A stretch of DNA of 64,000 nucleotides from Scolanthus callimorphus (lineage: Eukaryota; Cnidaria; Anthozoa; Actiniaria; Edwardsiidae): assembly GCA_033964015.1 (NCBI GenBank), contig CM066912.1:31954532-32018531 (forward strand), read 5' to 3'. This document shows, piece by piece, positions 32,349 to 43,941 of this stretch (position 1 is the first letter of the stretch; each line of letters starts with the position of its first letter). The position numbers and the translations under genes are program-made. The notes under the pieces were generated by a model. That model worked only from the letters and a program-made list of their open reading frames with translations. It made no database searches and was not told the DNA's origin.

Positions 32349-33616
32349 GTAAGTTGTTGATCGTCTTCTCTCCTTATTTTGATTATTCATCGGGGTTTCC
32401 GGGCGAAATGTTGGACATTTTGAACGGAGAAAGTATTGTTTTAGTATATTCTTGAAAAATATTTAGTAAAAGATGATGAAACTATGCTTTTTCTCTTAAA
32501 AACATGCTCGAACACTTACAGTCCTTCGAAATGACCATTCGATTTTCGAATGCTATTGGCATCTCTTCATCGATATCTCGATCTGGCGGTTCATATGAAG
32601 CTTCATTTGAACTTTTTTAAGACACAAGTTCATTTCCAAACATCTGTTACAACTGTATAAATTGATTTTGGGTATTTAGCAGCTCGAAATACATTGCTGT
32701 TTTCGTTGTTTAATGTTGATTGCTGAATCGCCAAGTCGTAAACAGGCTCGAGATTTTGGAACAGGCTCGAGGTTTTGGAATTCGGAGATAAATTTTGTAG
32801 AGATAAATGAACTTGAGTTGTGTGTCTCCTTGCTAGCTCGTGCCTCTGTTTCTTTCTTGTGTAATAAAAAAGAGAAATTCCCATTTATAAATACAAAGAT
32901 GATTACAACTGAAATGTACAAACTGAGATCACAAACTGTGTGAACTTTAAAAAAAAAAGAGTAGGAATAATTATATATGCCCGCGTACAATCTATTTGAT
33001 TTGATAAAAAAAATATGTGATATATTTTACTTCCTGTAATGCGCATGTGAGCCTCTACAAGCCTGAAAAGTATAAATAATAGAATTATTATCAAAATAAT
33101 AACCATATTTTTAGCAACTATCGTTCGGTTTCAATAAATTCCATATCCATTGTTCTAGGGAAGTCACTGAGCTGAGGTGTAAACAGACAACTGCACTATG
33201 AGTGAGCCCCCACGGTAGCGTCTTTGTGTCAACAAAAGAAAACAAAATTGCATCATACACTGCACTGATGCATTTGACGAATTCGTCTCGATAAAAGACG
33301 CTCGGTCACGTGGCAAACTCCCGGGGTGCTCGTCGTATATTTTGGGGTTTAAAATCAGGCCTCTGGTACCTTTTAGAGGGTAAATTCGAAAGCGTGTAAT
33401 TTTTTCCAGATAGGTACCTCTTAGAGGTCCGTTCTAGTAAATCAAGCAAATTACACTTGTGGTAGCCTGAATTTCAGACGTATTTTCCCTCGTAAAAAAA
33501 TACGAGAGAAAATTATGAGGGAAAATACGTCTTGTTGGTACTTTTTAGGGGTCAAAATCAACTAAGCGACGCCATGTTTAGTACCTTTTAACGAGCACCC
33601 CCGCCCCAAAAATATG
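32349..33616. other. Non-coding DNA, intron if the 32330 start is used
   Basis: A short direct repeat, ACAGGCTCGAGATTTTGGA / ACAGGCTCGAGGTTTTGGA, occurs at 32743-32779. A hairpin TATTTTCCCTCGTA / ATGAGGGAAAATA lies near 33480-33528. Confidence 0.5.
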
Positions 33617-33708
33617 GGAGTCCCCCCCCCCTGATAGCAGCATCAGTTCGCGATTACGTCCCCCCCCCCCCCCCCCCCTGAGAGCAGCATCAGTTCGCGA
33701 TTACGTGC
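33617..33708. repeat. Tandem duplication joined to poly(C)
   Basis: CCCCTGATAGCAGCATCAGT...CGATTACGT and a second copy with GAGAGCAGCATC lie back to back, each preceded by a C run (about 11 and 19). Confidence 0.85.
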
Positions 33709-33720
33709 CGCTAACAGAGC

Positions 33721-35629
33721 ATGCCAATGATCTCACGGAAAATGAATTCCCAGATTGGATTAGATATCACCGGCAATGCAGGAGCATTTTATTATGAAGA
33801 GGGACCTAGACAAGATTATGGAAGAAAAGAGTATTCGAGGAGCTCCATCTGTGCGTACAACGTGCGATCGTGTTTGTATACTTTGTCATCGAACACGAAA
33901 GTATATCGAAGGAGAGGACGCGCGTGGATCTTTGACCCAGTGCGCAGTACTGCAAGGCGACAGCGCAGTCCGTGAAGCGGCAAAAGCCAAGCAGGAAGAT
34001 ACTGGCCATAGTGTCCCGTGAAATCCTGGCAGTAGAAGCTTGTTACCATAGATCGTGTTATCGGGAATACACACGCAGCCACGCTCCATTCCGTCGGAAA
34101 CCCCTGAATCCCTAGAAGACGAATATGCTAAGCTGGAATCCGATACCAGATCCTGTTTGACCATATACGGACTGATATCCTCGATAATCCACAACTCGTC
34201 CAGATGGCCGAATTGTCGGCAAAGTTGAGAGAGATAATGTAAGGTGCAACAAAGATCAAGGATTCGACCAAGACCAACTTTCGTCGCAAACTTGAAATTA
34301 GAGTTGGGAGTTTGTTACATATTTTGAGGACCTGCTCGACAACAATAGGTTATTCATCTCACGAATCTAGCTGACTAAAGACTTGGTGCGTCTACAGTTA
34401 ACTAAATGCAAGGGCGAGGGATCAAAGACGGAGGACATACGGCATGTCGCTTTAGAACTCAGAAAGGCTATACAAGCACTGACAACGAAGAGATGTCCTG
34501 GCTCAATGAAGACGCAATTAAGATTCCGGAAGATGTAAAACTTTTCCTAGTCACTTTGTTTACCGGAAACACAAATTACAAGCCGAGGGATTCGTGCCAA
34601 GAAAAAGTTCAGTGGCTTGTAAACTCGTTTGGACAGTACTTCATTTTTGCTGTTTCTAATGGAAGACAAAAAAAACTGCTTCCTTGTGCCGTTAAGACGC
34701 TAACCAACAACGTAGATATAATACGTTTTCTAAACCTTTGCGGGCATTGAATTGCCTATTCTCAGATAGATAGATACTAGATAGATAGACCGACTGTGGA
34801 GGAGACTTTCTCGGGTGGAGGCACATCTCACAGAGTTAACGGTATCGCCGTGCAGTCGTTTTGAAGCTTTCCATAAATTTTACGCACGCTGCTTCCCTTC
34901 TGGTTTCAAGTCTAACGAGGCAGTTTGCTCCAATGCCTCCTGATAATGGACACAGGTAGCATGATGGTCAGTGCGCGCTTTTGAACTCATTCCATCAAGG
35001 CATTACTCTGAGACACCGACAGGCTTGCCTCCAGAGCTCTCCTGCAATGCGTCACCAATTCATAGTTCCGACCTGTCATTCAAAGCTATAGTTACTGTTG
35101 TTATGTCCCACAAACAAACCAGGGTTTTCCTTAAAAAAAGTCCAAAAATATTCCGATCCCGCTTAGGATTACCAGATATCTTTATCTTCAGATGATCTCA
35201 GTTTATACTGTCATAAAAGGCAAAAAAGTGCTGCACATCGGACTGATTTCGGAAGTCCTGAAATACTGTTTGTGGGACAAGATCAGTTCCCGAGGGAGAA
35301 TCTTTCCAGCTCTGATTGGTATCTCCAGATAGCGTGAAATGGCTTCATTGTTTGATCGGAACTATGAATTGGCAACGGATGGTGCATTGAGGAATAAGGT
35401 CTTGCTATTGACTGGATGAGTGGCGAACCGGCACCCAAGGCTGTCCTTGCGGCTCCTGTCCTGTCAATGCAACAGAATGTGCCAAATGTCGAACTGCACC
35501 TGCCTCGCCAATGGATTGAAGTGCACCGCACTGTGCAAGTTGCCAAACTGCACAAACCAGCACAAGCCAGGAGAAGAAGCCAGAGAAGAGGATGTGTCTC
35601 CTGACGACTCAGATAGTGAAACCGAGTGA
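33721..35629 (+). pseudogene. Decayed cysteine-rich multi-domain gene of a cnidarian-expanded family
   Basis: Fragments in order, in different frames. (1) VCILCHRTRKYIEG with C-x2-C near 33875-33886. (2) After a frameshift near 34012, VEACYHRSCYREYTR (34032-34076), a likely HxxxC partner of the first pair. (3) 34406-34750: IPEDVKLFL ... NFG/SFGQY ... LTNNVDIIRFLNLCGH, a conserved block of this family. (4) GGGTSHRVNGIAVQ (34814-34855). (5) A C-terminal CXC-like tail at 35462-35551 with eight cysteines (CQCNRMC, CTC, GLKCTALC, NC) and an acidic end DDSDSETE. At least three frame changes and many stops separate the blocks, and the large middle section is missing. I recognise this block order from repeated uncharacterised cnidarian proteins; function is unknown, and a link to mobile DNA is inference. 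No intact copy is present. Confidence 0.6.
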
Positions 35630-35889
35630 CCGAGACAAACCCTGCTGTTTTCATTAACTCGACATATTTCGCGGTGTCAATTTCTCCATCGAGTCAAAAT
35701 AGGAGTTTCAGCAGATTTTTTCACGACATTCAATGAGAAAAGCCTTAATACTGGCATCAAGGGCAAGGCTCTCGTGGAAATGGGGATTGTAATACTAAAA
35801 GAACTAGAATTCATGTTTGTGCATCTGTAACGTTTTGCAGCTACAAAGCAACTATGTAGTACATGAAGGCGATTTTGTAATGCCCTGCC

Positions 35890-36555
35890 TTAATTTTGCG
35901 GCATTTTTACATTAAGATTACGGACTACTTTCGTGGTAATTTTCGTTAAAATGCAATGATTTCGCGAAAAAAAGTCGTATCTTGACAAGTGATACCTCAT
36001 TTTAAATTTTTATGAATAGTTAATTTCTTCAATTTGGTATCGGGTCAAGTTTCGAGAGCTCCACGCACACAGATACAGATTCACGACGCTTTTTTCTTTA
36101 ACAATGACCTACCTGGGTTTAGTTTTGTTCTAAAAAACCGTGTCGGGATTTTTTTAAAAGGAGCCAATTTTGTGTGTCCGCTACGTTTTTTATAAAAAGT
36201 GTAAAAAAAAAACATTAAAAAGGAAGATCGAATTTTAAAAATCCCCGACACGTTTTTTTTTTTAGAACACATCTTAGTCAATGATAATATTGAGTCAATG
36301 AACGAAAATAGCAACTCTTCACGAGGTTGGAACTCTGAAAAAGTTGAACTGATGCACCGGAAAGGGAACTTCATCAAAAAATTGTGTTTTGTAAAATTAA
36401 ATTATATACCATAGTTTAGCCCAGGGTATAAGCTTTAAAATGAGGTATCACTTGTAAAGATACGGCCATTTTTCGTGAAATAATGCCATTTTAACCAAAC
36501 AGTACCCCGAAGGCAGACCGTAACCTTAAAGGACATCGCCATCGAAAATACAGTG
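35890..36555. mobile_element. Large palindromic element, arms of about 110 bp
   Basis: GTTAAAATGCAATGATTTCG ... CTTGACAAGTGATACCTCAT (35949-36001) pairs with ATGAGGTATCACTTGTAAAG ... TGCCATTTTAAC (36440-36496), and homology extends outward through TTACGG/CCGTAA. A second nested hairpin, TTCTAAAAAACCGTGTCGGG / CCCGACACG...TTAGAA, lies at 36129-36267. No transposase frame was found. Confidence 0.75.
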
Positions 36556-37754
36556 CCTCCTAGACTGTAACAATTGTTAAGGTTTCTCAGCAGAAAGAAA
36601 CATGGAACCGCTTGTGTAGAACTAAATGCCAAAGAGAGAAAAGAAAGAACATGAAGAGGTCATTGATCTGCCCGGCTAGTTGTTTCAACAAAAAGACTAA
36701 ATCAAGTACTGTGTGAACAACATATTTTGGTTGCCATGGAAACCCAGAATTACGTTATTTTCTAGTACAAAATGTATCTTCAGAATCTTTCATAGATTGG
36801 CAGCTTGTTAGAAGCGGGAATAGGCTATAGTATACAAAAGACGCATTAAAGTAGTAACATTGTCAAACATTCCTTGTATTTATTGAATTTATTAAGTGAC
36901 AGGAGTGACGTCACTTAATCACGTGATTTTGCCATGACCGCCGTGAAATTGGCACTGCTATCATACCAAAAATCAAAGTAGAGGGAATAAGCTTTCAGAA
37001 AATGTATGGTAGCATTTGCCCGCTCAAGTGGTAATAAATTCGAAAATTTAGGGTCTTGGCCCATGGACTATAAGCCTTAAGCTGGAAGAGTTAACAAATT
37101 CCATGCCGTTCCACTTAAAATTCTAGAACGCAGAAGAGTCTTCCGGGGAATACAAGAGACAGCAAGGACTGTCGAAAGAAAGGAATAATGACAAATGTGC
37201 TGTTATATAGCCCGATGGTATCACACAGTCTACCTCTTTCCCGCCATTTGTGCGCAATCGTTCGTGCCACAGGAAACCTAAATATTTCTGAGCTTCGAAT
37301 TTGGAGACAACCACTCCAACAGTACATATTTTGTCTTCCGTAAGAATTCAATGAATTAGACAGTTTCAAAAGCTTTGGAAGCTTTGGAGAATGTGCTGCA
37401 TCTATTTATTTTTAATGTATATTTTTCAGGAGCTAATTTTCGTCCTGGGGTTGACAGACTCTTTTCAGGTAAATAAGAAAAAATAAACGTTACTAACGTT
37501 GACTTGTAGCCCCTGCAAAGCAATATTTCGAAGCTGCACGCGATATAATAGATATTGCATTTCGTACTATGCTTTCGTAATACTATCATATATATTTATT
37601 GCACGTTTTGACATGAACCGTGTCCAGAAGGACCTTGAAGATTTTTGTGATTTATGATTTTCCTGAATTATACATTAGCAATGCTTTTATTTTCCAATTG
37701 CAGTTGCATGTCATATTAACTTATTAGGGAATTTATTGCCCTGATAAATATTCC
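36556..37754. other. Non-coding DNA
   Basis: ACAGGAGTGACGTCACTTAATCACG near 36900 holds a CRE-like TGACGTCA. Frames at 37115-37589 (-) are unsupported. Confidence 0.45.
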
Positions 37755-38000
37755 CAATCAGAAGAGCACGCCTTTTTGCCCTGGAATTTCCACAGCGATT
37801 GTGCAGTAGGGAGTTGGAATTTCAATGGTTACATGTCATGTTATTTTAGTATTATTTTCCTTATGTTTCTAATCAGAAAATCCCTGCTTTTTAACCTGGA
37901 ATTTCCACAGTGATTGTGCAGTAGGGGGTTGGAATTTCAAGAGGGGTCACGCTAGAACTTGTTATTTTCTTAGGGATCGTGCAGGAAGGTGTGGAATTTC
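37755..38000. repeat. Tandem repeat, about 115-bp unit, 2.3 copies
   Basis: CCTGGAATTTCCACAG(C/T)G ATTGTGCAGTAGGG occurs near 37780 and 37899, each followed by GTTGGAATTTCAA. A third shortened unit (GATCGTGCAGGAAGG TGTGGAATTTC) lies near 37975. Confidence 0.8.
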
Positions 38001-38494
38001 TGTTTTCATAACTAGTTTTCCCGGCTGAGTGATTCTAAAAATATCCTAACTTGTGAAATGGAATCCAATCGACCTATTATGAAATAGTCAAGAGCATGTT
38101 TAGGGTTTTAGCTTGGAATGCAGTTAAAAGGGTCAAGTTGTTCTCCAACGACATTCGAGTGCCAATTTTCTAATAATAGGGCCAAAAGAAACATATAATG
38201 GAAAAGCATTGATAGTTTGATTGGATCACCACAATTCTTCGTCAAACTGTTAATATCATGCATCTCTTTTTAACTTTTGTGACATGAACGATAGTCGTTG
38301 CACAGAATTAAAACAACTGCACCCCGTATGAGACGCAGAAGATTAAATGTCGCAAATTCTACATTTACTTTATTCACTGATAAAACTTTTGCATCACATC
38401 AGTAATTCAAAAAACGTTAATTACTAACTCATTTTTAGTAGTAATTTTATGAATTGCATTTTATTTGATAAGAATATAAGATTTTTTTCTATTG
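38001..38494. other. Non-coding gap
   Basis: Nothing recognised. Confidence 0.5.
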
Positions 38495-38827
38495 TATATA
38501 GAGGATATTACACGGTGGCGCGAAGATATGAGTTTTATTTTCGAGTGGCAAGAACAATATTTTACGAATGAGCGCAGCGAATGAGTAAAATATTGTTTTT
38601 GACACGAGAAAATAAAACTCATATCTTCAAGCCACCGTGTAATTTTCTTCTTATTATATAGACAAAACAGAAAAAATATTCCAAATTGATTTCAAAGCAC
38701 TTTTGTTTTGATATCCTCACTAGTGAGGATATGGGAAATATGTCACTCAGGACCCGGATGTAGCTTCGTATGATGAGATCTACGAGTGACGTATTTCCCA
38801 GTAAAACACTCGTGTCTATATAATAAA
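38495..38827. mobile_element. Palindrome-rich element, family D copy 2 (inverted to copy 1)
   Basis: It is the reverse complement of 15009-15356 over its whole length, including the ATCCTCACTAGTGAGGAT palindrome and the ends TATATAGAGGATATTACACG and CACTCGTGTCTATATAATAA. It has a single GAAGATATGAGTTTTAT unit per arm. Confidence 0.85.
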
Positions 38828-39054
38828 TGTATATATTTAATTTTTATTAGTAATTTAGAGAGGGCCACAAGTTTATTAGTATTATATTGACTATTTAGTG
38901 CTACCCTCTAGCGGCAAATTGATAATCTCTATCGTTAGTCTTTTCAGGCATTACACTTTTCAGGCAAACTGTATACATATTTTTGACATTTTAAGGGTAC
39001 AATAATATACTTTTCAGCTTGGGCGTCATGTTTACCCAAATCAGTCGATCACGT

Positions 39055-39205
39055 GCCTTTCATTTGAATAATCTTTCATTGTTGGTTATATCCATATATC
39101 CTTCGATGCGTAGCAGATAATGAAAGAGAGAATGCTCATGGGAATGCCACGTGATCTGAAATGGGAATACATAACGCCCAATCCGGCGGATATGTCTTTT
39201 AACCC
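39055..39205. mobile_element. Right half of family F element, copy 2
   Basis: GAATGCTCATGGGAATGCCACG, GATCTGAAATGGG, ACGCCCAA and a diverged GGCGGATATGTCTTT end match 30870-30946; the left arm is lost. Confidence 0.65.
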
Positions 39206-39229
39206 TTGCTCTTATTCATCATTACGGCG

Positions 39230-39465
39230 GTACATTTGTATGTTTGTGCGGGAATGGCACATTTATCAGAGGCGCTACTACCGAAGCCGGTAGACTATTT
39301 TATATCATCGCGCTCGACAAAAAGCACTCGTCTCAGGACAAAAACGTTGACGAGTCTGATTGCATTGCTTCACGCGAAATCTTCATGGTTTGTGTCGCTG
39401 GCAAACAAAAACTTGAAGTCTCGGGAAATAATACACTAATTTGTATTTCTTTACCTAATTATTAG
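39230..39465 (+). CDS. Possible exon, unknown protein
   Basis: A frame of about 75 codons contains GATTEAGRLFYIIALDKKHS and SDCIASREIFMVCVAGKQKL and ends at a TAG. A second plus frame overlaps it for most of its length. There is no acceptor with a clear pyrimidine tract and no recognised domain. The residues look more like protein than the competing frame, which is the only support. It directly follows a family F relic. Confidence 0.2.
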
Positions 39466-39806
39466 AAAACACAAGCAGATGGCTTTTCTTGATGTTTTTA
39501 GTTTGAAAGTTTGCCGAATAAACTATTTGAATTGCACGCGGCATCGCTGACCTCAGTAAAGGAATTCAAACTACATCGTGAATGTTTTTGTCTGGAGATG
39601 AGTGCTTTTTCTCGAGCCGAAAAAACAGTCTACCCGTTTTGGTAGTAAAGCTGCATGTACGGGTGCATATTTTAAGTTGAGCTTTTCATCACGTTAAGCG
39701 CTTGTGGTAGATTTGATCTTTGTTGTCTATTGACCAAACCTTGGCACGGTCACTAATATAAGAAAAGCGTTTTCGCAATGATAGTGATAGATACTTGCCA
39801 GCTTGG

Positions 39807-40064
39807 TCACGTGCGAAGAAGAAATTTGGTGACGTGCAATGCGCCTTCGGCACACCTATCGTTGTTTTCAGGAAAGTCCAATGATTGAACATGTGAAATC
39901 AATCCTCGAGGACCTTTGGCACCGTTTGTTGAGATGCAATCCATGAGTTCATTTTTCCACTTTCTCAAAACAATTTTTGATGAGTTAGGCATAAAGCACA
40001 TCTCATTTAATATTGCTACGTCACCGAAATCAGTAAAGAAAGATTTTGAGTTCATTAAAGACAT
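39807..40064 (-). CDS. Possible single-exon or terminal ORF, unknown protein
   Basis: 85 codons on the minus strand from ATG 40064 to TGA 39807. The product begins MSLMNSKSFFTDFGDVAIL, has SSKIVLRKWKNELMDC and GPRGLISHVQSLDFPEN, and ends FLLRT. Charged and hydrophobic residues alternate as in a folded protein, and codon composition looks less AT-driven than flanking frames. There is no signal peptide or membrane span. A different minus frame (39892-39689) overlaps the 3' half. No family was recognised; it may be an exon relic. Confidence 0.28.
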   Translation of the reverse strand: MSLMNSKSFFTDFGDVAILNEMCFMPNSSKIVLRKWKNELMDCISTNGAKGPRGLISHVQSLDFPENNDRCAEGALHVTKFLLRT

Positions 40065-40794
40065 TAAAGTGACATAACTAGTGACACAAGGACGTTATGT
40101 TGCAACGAAAAATGCGTGGGAAAATAATTGAAATAATCAATATTTTCCATGGATCATCATTACATTGCTTCACCAAGGCAATCATTTTTCTGTTATTTTT
40201 TGTGGATTTCAACGTTTTGAAACCACTAAATATTGTTCGCGTGATATTTTTCTTTGGTGTTATGTCGCAAGTGTGTACCAGGCATAACGGAAAAAATAGC
40301 AATTTTATAATTTTTCTAAACGCCATTGACTAATGTCATAATACACATAATTTATGTAATAATGGAAGACGTTTGCCGAAATAAAATTTAATCTCACCAT
40401 GTCAAAAAAGGTTGCTTTGGTGATTGGTCTTTGGTCTTAGATCACCATTGTTTGATGGTCACTAAAGCAAAGAATCCCATTGTATTCCCCGCTTCAAAGG
40501 ACACATCCCAAAGCAACGTGTATTGAATTTAGGTGTACGTGTTAAGAAGTCTATATTGAATTCGCCCAGAATAAGCACTCACTAAGCTCCCCACTGGATC
40601 GCGCAATAAAACCGATTGTAGCGTTTCTGTTTCCGACACTCCGGATAGAAGTAAAATCGATTTTGCGAACGACGGTTATTGCCAGACATTCTTGGGTGTA
40701 AGTGACAAAAGAAATTTCCTCAAATTTTGGGGGTGGTCCACAAAGAATTTAATTAGATGTTATCGTAAAAAAATTTGACTTGTAGGTTAAAATC
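40065..40794. other. Non-coding DNA upstream of an exon candidate
   Basis: Frames on both strands at 40078-40333 exclude one another and lack support. Confidence 0.45.
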
Positions 40795-40926
40795 ATGGAT
40801 GATATTGTCAGCGTGAAGGGTGAATCTCCCCGTAGCTGCCTAATAACTACTACTGTGCATCAGCGAATTTCAACGTTTGAAACGGTCGAGGCAATTTCTG
40901 TTTTGCCGGGCACTTCCGGTATACGA
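40795..40926 (+). CDS. Candidate first coding exon, phase 0
   Basis: ATCATGG gives a good start context at 40795. The frame runs 44 codons (MDDIVSVKGESPRSCLITT ... FETVEAISVLPGTSGIR) and ends exactly before GTGAGTTT, a strong donor at 40927. A TTGTAG just upstream (40782-40787) could also make the exon begin as an acceptor with a short 5' UTR. No signal peptide or span is present, and the residues look like a globular or regulatory domain. If real, the next exon lies downstream; 41519-41611 is a candidate in the same direction, though its phase does not match directly, so a further exon would be needed between. No family was recognised. Confidence 0.42.
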
Positions 40927-41518
40927 GTGAGTTTCCGATTAAACCTCTTTGTATTTCCGGTTGCATTTCTATTATGAATTCCCGTCCTTAGTTTATACAT
41001 TGACAATATTTTATTACATTTCTCGGGGAAAATTAAATATGTTTGATTATTTACTAATCAAACTTCTAGCTTTGAAAGAAAACTGCCGTTTGTTCCATGT
41101 GAATAATATATCCCTCCGTTTTGACTGTAATATTTATCTTATGACCTTAAACTTTTACGTAGCCTTTCAATTTAAAACAGAAACAACAGTAACATAATCT
41201 GGACATAAGCTTAGCCACACATCCAACAATAAACTCAGTCTTTCTTGACGAAAGGATTTGTTCTGGAAATCAATGTTAAAATCTCCTAGAATAATGTCAT
41301 GCATTGCTAATTTTCGCGATTTTCTGCTACTAGAATTTTACTAATTAGAAAGTGAAACTGTGAAAGGCCTAGTTAACACAATTAACCAATATATTGTATT
41401 GTATTTGCGAGCTGGACAAGCTTAATATATAATACAAATCTAAAATATTGTGTTCTAAACTTATGTCAATCCAGGTGATATCATTTTTTGTTCATAAGTC
41501 GCTGTAAATCTTGTCAGC

Positions 41519-41611
41519 AGATGTCGTGAAATATCATAAAGTTTTAGAATGGAAAGAAAACGGGACTTATGATAAAATTAAACCTGGAACTAATAACAGA
41601 GCAGTTTACAA
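41519..41611 (+). CDS. Possible internal exon
   Basis: After a TCTTGTCAGCAG acceptor-like site the frame reads DVVKYHKVLEWKENGTYDKI and KPGTNNRAVYK, and meets the donor-like GTAATA at 41612. Without splicing the frame stays open to 41747. N-G-T is a potential glycosylation site. The entry phase would be 1, so it does not join directly to the 40795 exon. Function unknown. Confidence 0.25.
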
Positions 41612-41747
41612 GGTAATAGCCGGATACTTGAAGTCATATGTTATTCGACAAATGGACACAAACATCAATCACTGTTTTTATCGTGCGAGTGGTGGAGAGG
41701 CAATCGCGAACAGAAATGTCAGAATCGCTAAATTTATTGAAATTTGA

Positions 41748-43941
41748 TCTTTCGTCGAGTTCAGAAACCGTCGCTTCATTGGAAAAGATGTCTTTCTAAT
41801 GTCATGATTATTAACTTAGGAAAGAACTCTCTGTCATGTTAGAGCAGCCTAAAACTTGAAATGAATGTTTTGGGTCAAAAAAATAATTGATCTTTTTGGG
41901 TCTCTATTCGAATTACAATTTCAACTCGGATAATAAAAGTCAATTAGTCAATTGATCGAAGATTTGTCCAGCAGAGAGAAATGAATAAGGCCTTAAATGA
42001 AGTGAAATAGAACGGAAAGAAGGCTGTCTAGTTTAAAAAGAAATATAATTGTGTAGCCCGGTTGCCAGCGACGTTGTAAGTCAATAAAGGAATGGGCGAT
42101 GGAAACCATGGGCAGTGTTCAAAGCGAAGCAATACTCAATTGATAGTCGATCAACTATTTCACAACAGACATTTTACAGCCGGTCAATGAACACAAACTG
42201 GGAATTGTCTTTCACGAGCAAAAAAGGATCACAAAAGATTATCAAGCATAAATATAAATGAGGATTACTTCCGAGCGGAATTCCAGTACCTTTTCTCACT
42301 TTTCTCGGCTTCCCAGCCTTGTCAGATTTTCGAGAACAGGAGACTTCTTTCTCCATGTTGCTTTGTAGAGAGAAGAACCGGGAGAAGGAGTTCTTTTAGT
42401 GGAACCTAGACAGTCTAGGGTCAGGCTAGGTTCATAAATAGCACTAAACGGTTTATCGAGAAGTCAAATGGCTAGCTTATCCGAGGGAAAAGGAAATGAT
42501 CTCGAACCAATCAGGTCTTTCTGGCGGTTTTCTTTGTCCACGTCATAGAACCGTGTCACAAATCCATTTGGGAAAAATATTTAGAGAAATTCCGTAACAG
42601 CAGCCGTATGATGATTTGTTCTCGTAGTTAATTGTTTGGTGTCGACAGGAGGTGTACAGGGCATCTCCCAGCGTTGTTGTAATGAAGCTTGTAGCTCATT
42701 CGTTGATTTAATGTGGAGTCTTCTTGGTGGTCGTAATTAACATAATAAAATGCCAGGTATTTTCTAATGGTTTGTGCAGAGCGAGGAATCCTCTGACCCG
42801 AAAGGGTTTAGTGATGAGAAGAAATCACCTTCCATAATCAGAAATTCAGGAAAGGAGAGATTAAGGAGTTTAAAAGGATAAAGACATTTTCAGCTGAGAA
42901 TTCTAAGCAATTGTTAGCTTAAAAAGCAGAGAAACAAACGCTTATTTTTTGCCAAAATTACGCCGTCGGCGGTAGTAGACATGTTTATTGACATTTGCCC
43001 ACAGAAGTCTGGTTCAAGATAAAGAATAACGAAAAAAAAACGCCGCCAAACATTGAATCACAATTTGCTAATTTCGAAGCAGGTCACTTAGAATTTTAAA
43101 CACGAAAAAAAAAAAGACAGCACGAAGCGAATAGGTAATTACTAGTGAGCCTGTTTTTATTAAAAATAGCAACAACAAAGTCACAACGAGAACCTTTTGG
43201 AAAAGGCACCAACTGGGCTATACTTTAGATAAATATTATATTTATATACTGAATTCCTGCTTGGATAAAGATTAATAGAAAATTCTGATTCCAATTATTT
43301 TTCGCATGTAGATTGTTTAGAATTATTTTAAAATTATTTTTAGAGTAATATCATAAGTGTTCACTTACCAACGTCAAAGTAATCATAAAGTCATGATTTT
43401 ACAGAAAAAATATTAGAAATACATTTGTCCTTCAATTAGTGAAAATTTAGAAAACAGATTCACTCCCATGCTGTTCCTATGCTTACATATATTGTTTTAA
43501 ACTTCTATCAGTGGTTCCTAGGGTTTTCAACTTGCGAAGCTGTCACTTTTTTGTGTTGGTTTGAAAGTATTTTCATCGCAGATAGAAAACTTATTTGAAG
43601 TCTCGCGTGTTGAATGAAGCGATTTCTAAGAATTCTTTAATTTCAGTTAAGCTCCCCGAGGCTTCTTGGTAGCCGAGAATAATCGTATAGAATTATTCTA
43701 TTCTGGTCTCACTCGAGGTCAATACAAATTTATATTTCCTTTTTTAATGACTAAAAAATAATTAAGTTAAAATCTCAAGTCTCTGGAATTCTCGGTTATC
43801 GTCTTTCTCTTTCTAATATTATGCATACTCGGTTGACCACAAATGTGGTGAGATTTTATGGTCAACTAAAAGACAGCCAAACGTGTTTACTTATTTGCTA
43901 CGTTTTGCTGGGGAATATTGATAAAAAGAGAACTTAGAATT
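41748..43941. other. Non-coding DNA
   Basis: No recognised exon, tandem array or inverted pair, apart from a small hairpin GGTTGACCACAAATGTGG...TTATGGTCAAC near 43830. Confidence 0.5.

Noticed and set aside
33160..33200. Second exon for the 32330 start
   Set aside because: The acceptor is plausible, but joining it gives a stop after 14 codons, so it is not a convincing coding exon.
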